Source of the DNA: Nitrososphaeraceae archaeon
GTDB lineage: Archaea; Thermoproteota; Nitrososphaeria; Nitrososphaerales; Nitrososphaeraceae
Length of the DNA: 13,855 nucleotides
NCBI GenBank assembly: GCA_025922715.1
Contig: JAICHH010000036.1
Span: 1 to 13,855, forward strand
Reading direction: 5' to 3'
Below the pieces are notes generated by a model. That model saw nothing but the letters and a program-made list of their open reading frames with translations. It did not search any database and had not been told where the DNA came from. A program made the translations under genes and the position numbers. This document shows, piece after piece, positions 7,001-13,695 of the stretch. Positions within the stretch are counted from its first letter, which is position 1. Every line of letters starts with the position of its first letter.

Positions 7001-8746
7001 TCAATCAATAGAACCTAATTTTATTTTCTCCTTTTCAATCTCTTTTCTCTCTATTTTTTTAAATATTGGTGAGATATTACCTATTCTATGCCCTGGTGGA
7101 ATTTTTAATAAAGATAATCCTTCCCATGATTCTTCGTGCACTTTGTCATTATTATTTAATTGTGACCAAATTATCTCAGCAGACTTGGGGATAAAAGGTG
7201 ATAAAAGTATCGCCAATGCTCTAACTGCATTAATTGAGATATAAAGAGTAGTATGTGCTGTGGAATCCTTGTTACACCATGGTTCTTTCCTTTGAAAATA
7301 TTGATTAAAAAAATTAGAGAATTTCAAAATAGTTTTTAATGCTTTATCAGTTTCTGTTTTATGTAAAAATTCTCCGGTATCTTTGGCTATATTCATTATG
7401 GCTTTTATACCATTTTTGTCTTCTTCATAGTAAACTCCAGGTTCGGGTACAATTCCATCATAATTTTTTTTTATAAAAGATAAAGTTCTGTTAATGAAAT
7501 TTCCAATATTATCTATGAGTTCATTATTAATTGTGCTATAGAAAATATCCCAATCAAAATTAATATCATCTTGGCTAGATGTACTTATTAAAGCAATATA
7601 AAATCTCAGGAAGTCTGGCTTAAAGAGAGATATAAATTCTTTTAGACCAATATACCAATTTCGGCTTTTTGATATTTTTTTATTATGAAGCATTAAATGC
7701 CCTCGAACAGGGATATAATCAGGAAGTTTATATTCCCTATTAATTCCCATTCTAATAGCAGGAAGAAAAAGGAAATGATGATATATTATATCTTTTCCAA
7801 TAAAATGATAGATAGATGAAGTATTCCAAATATCTTTTCCATGTCTGCCTATTCTTTCTTTAATTAGAGCATTGAAGGTGGATATATAACAAAGATGATT
7901 ATCAAACCAGCCATAGAAGACTTTTCCCTTAGCATCCTCTAATGGAATCTTTATTCCCCAATCTAGATCTCGAGTAATATCCCAATCCTCTAATCCCTCG
8001 CCAATCCAATGTAGAACATAGTTTTTTATGTCTTCTTGAAGGTTCTTATTCCTTGTTAGCCATTCTTTTAATTCAAAAGAAAAGTTAGATAATTTAAAAA
8101 AATAATGTTTACTTGTTTTCTTTATCGGTGATTGACCACAGATCCCACATTTTGGTTCTAATATTTCTTCAGGAACTCTTCCACATTTTTCGCAGAGATC
8201 CGAATATTGGTCCTTTGACCTACAATAAGGACAAATTCCTATAACATATCTATCTGGTAAAAATTTGTTATCGAAATCACAATAAAATTGAATTACTTCT
8301 TTTTCATATATATGGCCATTACTTCTCAATTTATTGAAAATATATTGTACAAATTTTTGGTTTTCAATAGAACTTGTTTTATAAAATTTATCAAAGGAAA
8401 TTCCAATTGCATTAAAATCTTCTAGGTCGCGTCTGTTCCAGTAATCAACAAATTCCTTGGGAGTTTTATTTTCTTTTTCTGCTTTAATTAAAATGGGAGT
8501 ACCAAAATCATCAGACGCACCAACATGAAAGACCTTCATTTTTGATATTCGCAAAAATCTTGTAAAGATATCTGCTGGAAGATAAGTTGAAGATATATGT
8601 CCAAGATGGATTTCACCATTAGCATAGGGAAGGGCAGTAGTAATTACTATAGGTTTATTTGCTTCCAATTCTTCTTTACTATTAAGACTATAAGAAGATA
8701 ATTTATTATTGGTATAAAAATTATTGCTATTAGGTTTGGAGAGCAT
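7001..8746 (-). CDS. metG: Methionyl-tRNA synthetase
   Basis: This class I synthetase charges initiator and elongator tRNA-Met. The 581 residues include PYANGEIHLGH (40-50) with the HIGH-like motif. The zinc-binding connective region has cysteine pairs at 172/175, 185/188 and 200/203. KKISKS (356-361) replaces the usual KMSKS, and an all-helical anticodon-binding domain follows from about 390. There is no C-terminal EMAP-like tRNA-binding domain; archaea often encode that separately. About 30 polar residues precede the usual family start (PIVITTALPYANG). An internal TTG at codon 27 (position 8668) would give the standard length and is a real alternative, because a TTTATATA stretch directly abuts the ATG. 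A clearer TATA box at 8812-8819 supports the longer form. It is followed after six bases by nadM. Confidence 0.95.
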   Translation of the reverse strand: MLSKPNSNNFYTNNKLSSYSLNSKEELEANKPIVITTALPYANGEIHLGHISSTYLPADIFTRFLRISKMKVFHVGASDDFGTPILIKAEKENKTPKEFVDYWNRRDLEDFNAIGISFDKFYKTSSIENQKFVQYIFNKLRSNGHIYEKEVIQFYCDFDNKFLPDRYVIGICPYCRSKDQYSDLCEKCGRVPEEILEPKCGICGQSPIKKTSKHYFFKLSNFSFELKEWLTRNKNLQEDIKNYVLHWIGEGLEDWDITRDLDWGIKIPLEDAKGKVFYGWFDNHLCYISTFNALIKERIGRHGKDIWNTSSIYHFIGKDIIYHHFLFLPAIRMGINREYKLPDYIPVRGHLMLHNKKISKSRNWYIGLKEFISLFKPDFLRFYIALISTSSQDDINFDWDIFYSTINNELIDNIGNFINRTLSFIKKNYDGIVPEPGVYYEEDKNGIKAIMNIAKDTGEFLHKTETDKALKTILKFSNFFNQYFQRKEPWCNKDSTAHTTLYISINAVRALAILLSPFIPKSAEIIWSQLNNNDKVHEESWEGLSLLKIPPGHRIGNISPIFKKIERKEIEKEKIKLGSID

Positions 8747-8802
8747 TATATAAAATTAATTTTTATTTTCGGTAATAAAATGATATTGGGTTTCATTTCC
8801 AT
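8746..8802 (-). CDS. Possible 18-codon leader ORF coupled to metG
   Basis: A short frame beginning ATGGAAATGAAACCC encodes MEMKPNIILLPKIKINFI and ends in TAA sharing one base with the metG ATG (TAATG), the classic coupling arrangement. It lies downstream of the TATA box at 8812-8819, but so close that transcription may start inside it. It may be a regulatory upstream ORF or chance. Confidence 0.2.
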   Translation of the reverse strand: MEMKPNIILLPKIKINFI

Positions 8803-8811
8803 TTGTTCAAT

Positions 8812-8819
8812 TTTATATA
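8812..8819 (-). promoter_or_regulatory. TATA-like box for the metG-nadM unit
   Basis: Minus strand TATATAAA, about 65 bases before the metG ATG. Transcription would start some 40 bases before the gene, in the 166-base spacer after ahcY. Its presence argues that metG-nadM is a transcription unit separate from ahcY. Confidence 0.45.
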
Positions 8820-8912
8820 CCTATTAATCACCAGCCAGAAAATTTTGTTTTGGTATAGAAGATTAGATCAAAAAATCCATTAAATCTTTTTATTCGAAGG
8901 ATCTACCTATTT

Positions 8913-10190
8913 TTAGTAAGTGACATCAGCTTTAGTATGATAGTCAATTTGTTCTCTTGTAAGTTTATCAATCTTTATTCCAAATGACGATAGAGCAACC
9001 TTTGCAACTTTTTCATCTATTTTGTTAGGGACTTGATGTAGATCTTTTCCTAAATTTTTATAGTTTTTTGTAATATACAATATCGATAATAATTGATTTG
9101 AAAAAGATAAATCCATTACTTCTGATGGGTTTCCCTCCCCTCCTACTAAATTTATAACCCTTCCTTTTGCAATTAGATTAATTTTTTTTCCTTTAATATC
9201 AAAGGATTCTACGTAAGGTCTCAGCTGCACCGGTTGTTTATTTTGTGCATATAAATAACCAACATCGATTTCAAGATCAAAATGTCCAGCGTTAGCAAGA
9301 AATGCACCATTTTTTAGAATATCAAAATCGTGTTGCGTTATTACATCCCTTTGTCCAGTACATGTAATGAAACAATCACCATTTGGCAAAGTATCTTTAA
9401 GTCTTTGTACATCAAATCCATTCATATGAGCTTCTAATGCTTTAATAGGATCCACTTCCGTTATAGTGACTCTGGCCCCCAAACCTCGAAGACATGAAGA
9501 TACTCCTTTACCTACCCATCCATAACCACATACTACAAATTTTTTACCTGCTATCAAAATTCCTAAAGTTTTCAGTAAGCCATAAATGGTACTTTGACCT
9601 GTTCCATAACGATTATCAAAAAAATGTTTTGATTTAGCGTTATTAACACCAATTATAGGATAATTTAGCCCAGTTTTGGATTTAAGTGATAAAATTCTAA
9701 AAATTCCTGAGGTAGTTTGTTCTGTACCGCCGAGTATTCCTTTTATTTTTTGTTTATGAACAATACTGTGTAACTCAGCACCATCATCAGTAATAATATG
9801 AGGATTACTCTCTGCAACTTTAATCATATTTGCAAAAAACTCGAGTCGACTAGGATTTTTTTTTGCAAATACATCTATTTCATTGTATCTCAAAAATTCT
9901 ATTACGTCGGTTTGAACAGATAGGGGATTTGCTGAACAGATTGATATGTGTGCGCCAAGTGCTTTTGCTGCCATTAGGAGTACAGACGTCTCTTTGGTTA
10001 TATGCAAACAAAAACCTAATTTAAAATTGGCTAAAGGTTTAGTTTTTCTATATTTATCAGTTATTTTTGTAATAATTTTCATCATTCCAACAGCCCATTC
10101 ATATGATAATTTACCGGTCTCGAACAAATCTCGAGAATTAGTATATTTTATTCCCAATGACTTTTTATGTGTCGAAGATTGATTTTTCAT
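8913..10190 (-). CDS. ahcY: Adenosylhomocysteinase (S-adenosylhomocysteine hydrolase)
   Basis: This NAD-dependent enzyme cleaves S-adenosylhomocysteine, the product of methyltransferases, into adenosine and homocysteine. The 425 residues are typical of archaeal members. Visible landmarks are HITKE (63-67), TDDGAEL (134-140), Lys188 and Asp192 in KHFFDNRYGTGQS, the NAD-binding GYGWVGKG (222-229) and NAGHFDLEIDV (300-310). Two positions differ from the human and Sulfolobus sequences as I remember them. The Glu-Glu before the Thr run is Glu157-Gln158 (GGTEQTTSG), and the GHP near the active site is Gly353-Asn354-Pro355. The fold and most catalytic residues are intact, so hydrolase activity is likely, but altered kinetics or substrate preference is possible. 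The start is ATG with no ribosome-binding site, probably near-leaderless. It stands alone, 166 bases upstream of metG. Confidence 0.93.
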   Translation of the reverse strand: MKNQSSTHKKSLGIKYTNSRDLFETGKLSYEWAVGMMKIITKITDKYRKTKPLANFKLGFCLHITKETSVLLMAAKALGAHISICSANPLSVQTDVIEFLRYNEIDVFAKKNPSRLEFFANMIKVAESNPHIITDDGAELHSIVHKQKIKGILGGTEQTTSGIFRILSLKSKTGLNYPIIGVNNAKSKHFFDNRYGTGQSTIYGLLKTLGILIAGKKFVVCGYGWVGKGVSSCLRGLGARVTITEVDPIKALEAHMNGFDVQRLKDTLPNGDCFITCTGQRDVITQHDFDILKNGAFLANAGHFDLEIDVGYLYAQNKQPVQLRPYVESFDIKGKKINLIAKGRVINLVGGEGNPSEVMDLSFSNQLLSILYITKNYKNLGKDLHQVPNKIDEKVAKVALSSFGIKIDKLTREQIDYHTKADVTY

Positions 10191-10330
10191 TTAATATAAT
10201 AATTAAAATAGTGTAGATATTAAATATGAAATATTGAAGCTCTTTGTATGTAATTAACACTCTGGATTGAGAATTTTGCTTTAACAATAGATTTTATCAT
10301 TGGAATAATGTATAAATGGTGGTAAGAAAA

Positions 10331-10336
10331 TTATAA
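10331..10336 (+). promoter_or_regulatory. TATA-like box of the Rieske-cysS pair
   Basis: TTATAA within AAATTATAACC, about 30 bases before the ATG at 10364; this would give a leaderless transcript. A second A/T box, ATTTTATAAG (10350-10359), sits too close to the ATG, and GTATAAATGG (about 10309-10318) is a more distal option. Confidence 0.4.
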
Positions 10337-10363
10337 CCGATGCTAGACTAATTTTATAAGTTC

Positions 10364-10669
10364 ATGGCGTGGACAAAAATTGCAAAAACAAGTGACATTC
10401 CTAACAATAAGGGAAAAGAAGTAAACGTAAATGGAAATCGTGTGGCTATTTTTCATACAAATGGAAAATATTATGCTCTTGAAGCATTATGTCGACATCA
10501 AGATGGTTCACTTGCACCAGGAAAAATTGATGGTGAAGTCGTAGAATGCCCCCTTCATTTCTGGCACTATAATATGCGGACAGGAGAATTACTTGACTAT
10601 CTTAAAGATGTTAAATTGGAAACGTATAACCTAGACATACGTGGAAATGATATTTTTATTGATATTTAG
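10364..10669 (+). CDS. Rieske [2Fe-2S] ferredoxin-like protein
   Basis: This small cytosolic electron carrier has a Rieske [2Fe-2S] cluster. Cluster ligands are visible as Cys43-Arg-His45 and Cys62-Pro-Leu-His65, within LCRHQDGSLAPG and ECPLHFWHYNM. The protein is 101 residues long and the Rieske fold fills nearly all of it, so there is no oxygenase or membrane domain and no signal peptide. It resembles free ferredoxins of dioxygenase systems and the NirD-type small subunits. No partner oxygenase or reductase is encoded here. The neighbour is cysS, whose longest frame begins with a GTG overlapping this stop codon by one base (TAGTG), so the two are probably cotranscribed. The physiological partner cannot be told from the sequence. 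Confidence 0.9.
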   Translation: MAWTKIAKTSDIPNNKGKEVNVNGNRVAIFHTNGKYYALEALCRHQDGSLAPGKIDGEVVECPLHFWHYNMRTGELLDYLKDVKLETYNLDIRGNDIFIDI

Positions 10670-10722
10670 TGAGTAGATTTCACTTTTATTATCTATTTAT
10701 AGTTCGATTAAATAAAAAAAGA

Positions 10723-12144
10723 TTGATTTTGAAACTATATAACACTCTATCAACAAAAGTTGATGAATTACATATAAACAATAATAATGTTAAGATTTAT
10801 TTATGTGGAATAACTGTTTATGATGAATCTCACATTGGTCATGCTCGAACCATTATTATATTTGACGTTTTACATAGATATTTATTATCAAAGCATCATA
10901 AAGTCACTTTCATCCAGAATTTTACAGATATTGATGACAAAATAATAAAAAAAGCAAAGTCACTGAATATCGATTACAAAGAAGTATCACAAAAATATAT
11001 TAAAAAATACATGGAAGATGCCTCTACATTAAATGTATTAGAAGAAATTCATTATCCCAAGGCAACAGATCATATAAACTACATGATTGAATTAATAACC
11101 TACCTGCTTGAAAAAAATTATGCTTATATCAGTACAAATGGTATTTATTTTCAAGTAAAAAAATTTTCACAATATGGGAAACTTTCTAAGAAAACTTCCG
11201 AAAGTATTGAATCTGGAGCAAGAATAGAGGTAGATCCTACCAAAAAAGATCCGCTTGATTTTGCCTTATGGAAATTTTCATCGGAATCGCCTTTATGGAA
11301 AACTCCTTGGGGAACAGGACGACCTGGATGGCATATAGAATGTTCTGCAATGGCATTAAAACATCTGGGAAATACAATGGATATTCATGGTGGTGGAAAC
11401 GATCTTATATTCCCTCATCATGAGAACGAAATAGCACAATCCGAATCAATAACAGGCGAAGAATTTGCAAAGATTTGGATGCATTGTGGTATGGTCAATA
11501 TTAATTCTGAAAAGATGTCCAAATCACTAGGCAATATAGTATCAATACAAAATGCTATTAATAAATGGGGAGCAAATACCATAAGAATTCTTTGTTTATC
11601 TACTCACTATTCAAAACCGCTAGAATATACACCATCCAATCTTATCGAATCTCAGTCTAAATGGAGAATGATTGAAAATTGTTTTTATGAATTACAGTTC
11701 CCTAATGCTATTGAAGAAGAACCTTTTGATGCTTTAAATTTATCACAAAACACTCTAACTTCTATAAGAAACTATATGGAAAATGATTTTAATACTTCAC
11801 TTGCACTTTCTGAATTTATGAAATTTGTTTCTGAATTAAATAAGTATGCGACTAAAGAAAAGATAACAATAAGCATCTCGAATATTGTATTTCCAATCTT
11901 CAGAGAGATTTTGTATATTTTTGGACTTAGAGTGTTAGAATTATCAGATAAAGATACGAATGAAGTCAAGAATCAGATCTTTCAAAGGAATAAATTCAGA
12001 AAAAATAAAGAATTTGAAAAATCAGACAATATTCGTATGAAATTGAAAGAAAAATATGGAATAGAATTAATTGACCATAAAAACTATAGAACTATCTGGA
12101 AAAAAGTCGAAACACCTAACTACCCTGAAAAATCAAAAAAATAA
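10723..12144 (+). CDS. cysS: Cysteinyl-tRNA synthetase
   Basis: This class I synthetase charges tRNA-Cys. The HIGH sequence (ESHIGHART) and KMSKS are both intact. The zinc ligands correspond to Cys28, Cys209, His234 and Glu238 of E. coli: Cys in YLCGITVYD, Cys in WHIECSA, and His and Glu in HHENE, at matching spacing. With the TTG start chosen here the first zinc Cys is residue 28 of 473, as in E. coli. Other starts are TTG at 10729 (beginning KLYNTLSTK) and GTG at 10669, which would add 18 residues rich in Phe, Tyr and Leu that are not typical of the family but would couple to the Rieske gene. The C-terminal anticodon-binding region is complete. Codon use is strongly A/T-biased like its neighbours. 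Confidence 0.95.
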   Translation: MILKLYNTLSTKVDELHINNNNVKIYLCGITVYDESHIGHARTIIIFDVLHRYLLSKHHKVTFIQNFTDIDDKIIKKAKSLNIDYKEVSQKYIKKYMEDASTLNVLEEIHYPKATDHINYMIELITYLLEKNYAYISTNGIYFQVKKFSQYGKLSKKTSESIESGARIEVDPTKKDPLDFALWKFSSESPLWKTPWGTGRPGWHIECSAMALKHLGNTMDIHGGGNDLIFPHHENEIAQSESITGEEFAKIWMHCGMVNINSEKMSKSLGNIVSIQNAINKWGANTIRILCLSTHYSKPLEYTPSNLIESQSKWRMIENCFYELQFPNAIEEEPFDALNLSQNTLTSIRNYMENDFNTSLALSEFMKFVSELNKYATKEKITISISNIVFPIFREILYIFGLRVLELSDKDTNEVKNQIFQRNKFRKNKEFEKSDNIRMKLKEKYGIELIDHKNYRTIWKKVETPNYPEKSKK

Positions 12145-12740
12145 ATTTTATCTAAACAACTAATATATAAGAAAATAAGACTACATGTTTCTTTTTAAGA
12201 GGAAGTAGTGGCTACTGCTTTAATATTTAATGAATTTAATGGTATCTCGAATATACTATTAGCTATTGTGTCTTAAATTTCAAAAAGTCTGACTAAAATA
12301 ATACTCGAAAGATTTTGAATTAACTTTGGATGGATTCTAATATACTTAGTTTTGTGTGTATTTTATATTCAGAAAACTTATAGACATGAATACTTATAGA
12401 GTATGTAAAATCTGCTAAAAGATAAAACGTAATGTTATATCTTTTGGCTCGATTAAAGTGGTTATGAAAAGACTTGCTCATTTTTACTTTTTTTCCAGAA
12501 TATAAACCTTATTCTAGGTTTGAAGATTTGAAGTTATAATATAATTCAGAATTAGTTATTAGAAACCCAGAGGAATTCTGTTCGAAGAACATTATTTCTA
12601 GAACTCTTCAACCCTTTACAAAGTAAAAAATTTTCAATAGTCGTATATAAATATGGCCGTCGGATTTATTTCATATCTATAAACAGGTAATAATAGGCTA
12701 AATATGAATAAATCTTATTATACCATATGAGGAAAATACA
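12145..12740. other. Spacer after cysS, no clear gene
   Basis: About 600 A/T-rich bases with only very short frames. A small hairpin, AGTAG-TGG-CTACT at 12204-12216 followed by a modest T-rich stretch, could mark the end of the cysS transcript. GTTCGAAGAAC near 12580 has complementary ends. A TATA-like TATATAAATA at 12644-12653 could serve a transcript running right. No tRNA or conserved RNA was recognised. Confidence 0.4.
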
Positions 12741-12869
12741 ATGTCGTGTTTAATGGTGCAAATGCTGTCACATTTAGGTGCAACGTTATCTAATGGATAT
12801 AAAAATAGGTATTACAAATCCAAAGAGGTGACTTTCATAAATAAGCTCGAAATAATCCTAGTTGTTTGA
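12741..12869 (+). CDS. Possible 42-residue small protein
   Basis: A short plus-strand frame opens with ATG eight bases after GAGG (12729-12732), a usable Shine-Dalgarno sequence in a spacer where such sites are rare. The product begins MSCLMVQMLSHLGATLSNGY and ends KLEIILVV. It has no motif I recognise; the N-terminal half could form an amphipathic helix. It lies about 600 bases past cysS and ends 110 bases before the opposing four-cysteine gene. Length alone does not exceed chance, so the ribosome-binding site is the main argument. Confidence 0.25.
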   Translation: MSCLMVQMLSHLGATLSNGYKNRYYKSKEVTFINKLEIILVV

Positions 12870-12978
12870 ATAGTACATCTTGAGTCTCTAGTTTTTTAAA
12901 ATAAATTTTTTACATTGAAGAATTATTCAGAAAAAACTTATCCAAAGATTTAGTTCAAATGATTTATCATAACTGTAT

Positions 12979-13164
12979 TTAATCGGCAGCACCTCCATTA
13001 CACGCACAAAATCCAAATTCATCAATTCGCGTGTTGCAAAGATTACAATAGCCAAATAAAGTATAATCGACATCGACACCATGCTTTCCAAATATTTTTA
13101 GATGATCATCTATCTCATTCGAATCATTCCCTGCTCTAATACTATTTCGAAGAATATCAGTCAT
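12979..13164 (-). CDS. Small four-cysteine protein, probably metal-binding
   Basis: A 61-residue acidic protein of unknown function. The N-terminal half (MTDILRNSIRAGNDSNEIDD and following) looks helical. The C-terminal half has Cys40, Cys43, Cys53 and Cys55 in GYCNLC and GFCAC (C-x2-C-x9-C-x-C), followed by a short GGAAD tail. Four closely spaced cysteines fit a zinc or iron-sulfur site, possibly a miniature zinc ribbon. The ATG start has no ribosome-binding site but is preceded by an A/T-rich stretch (TATTAAATAG), so a leaderless transcript is plausible. It stands alone among long spacers. The protein-like, charged composition contrasts with the hydrophobic translations of neighbouring spacer DNA, which supports it being real. 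Confidence 0.55.
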   Translation of the reverse strand: MTDILRNSIRAGNDSNEIDDHLKIFGKHGVDVDYTLFGYCNLCNTRIDEFGFCACNGGAAD

Positions 13165-13343
13165 ATTTTATTTACTATTTAATAATAGAAAGAATAAGTT
13201 AAAAACATTATGAAAAATTTTTTTTTCTCATATCCTATATATTAATTAATATAATTTAGTTTTTATTGGAATAATTTTATGTTAAAGGATTACAATTGAA
13301 GAAATCAAAAAATAGCGGAAAAACATTAATTAATAAAAATTAA

Positions 13344-13380
13344 GTATCCATAAGACGGGAGGTATCCATAAGACGGGAGG
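13344..13380. repeat. Two perfect 18-base tandem copies
   Basis: GTATCCATAAGACGGGAG occurs twice without a gap or mismatch, followed by one more G. Each copy with its following base reads GGGAGGT on the plus strand, a strong anti-16S sequence, but no ATG follows at ribosome-binding distance. It is notably G/C-richer than its surroundings. Confidence 0.85.
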
Positions 13381-13644
13381 TTTATTACATAGCATTTACC
13401 AGCCCTTACTACAGATATTCTTATAATAAAAAATTCCCGATGAGAAGTATATTTTTTGATTACATTATTAAAAATTGGTAAGGAGCGATATAACGATAGA
13501 AGAAAAAATACGAGAGGACGTAAAATTGTAGTTAGATTCAATAAAATATACAGTATACTCTAAAAACTTTGCTCACTTATATTTTTCAAAAAATTATTCA
13601 CTACTAAATTTTCAGTCTATATGAGATAAAGAAAAATAGGATGA

Positions 13645-13658
13645 GGTACTTAAGTACC
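13645..13658. promoter_or_regulatory. Perfect 14-base palindrome GGTACTTAAGTACC
   Basis: A perfect dyad without a loop, 37 bases past the stop codon of the repeat-protein gene. It could be a dimeric-regulator site or the base of a hairpin. On the minus strand it follows TTTTTGG, so it is not a typical archaeal terminator. Confidence 0.4.
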
Positions 13659-13695
13659 CAAAAATTTTTAATTATGTTACCAATAACTCATCTTA

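Larger units (their letters stand above)
13165..13695. other. Spacer with a tandem repeat and palindromes
   Basis: No convincing gene. It holds an A/T palindrome, TATATTAATTAATATA (13238-13253), an 18-base tandem duplication (13344-13379) and a 14-base palindrome (13645-13658), the last two listed separately. A minus-strand frame at 13326-13541 starts with TTG, has no ribosome-binding site and includes the 18-base duplication as PSYGYLPSYGYL. I do not call it a gene. Confidence 0.45.

Noticed and set aside
13238..13253. A 16-base palindrome TATATTAATTAATATA
   Set aside because: It contains only A and T in a very A/T-rich spacer, so chance is a sufficient explanation.
13326..13541. A 71-residue minus-strand frame containing PSYGYLPSYGYL
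   Set aside because: It starts with TTG without supporting signals, and its only notable part is the 18-base tandem duplication; the remainder has no recognisable features.
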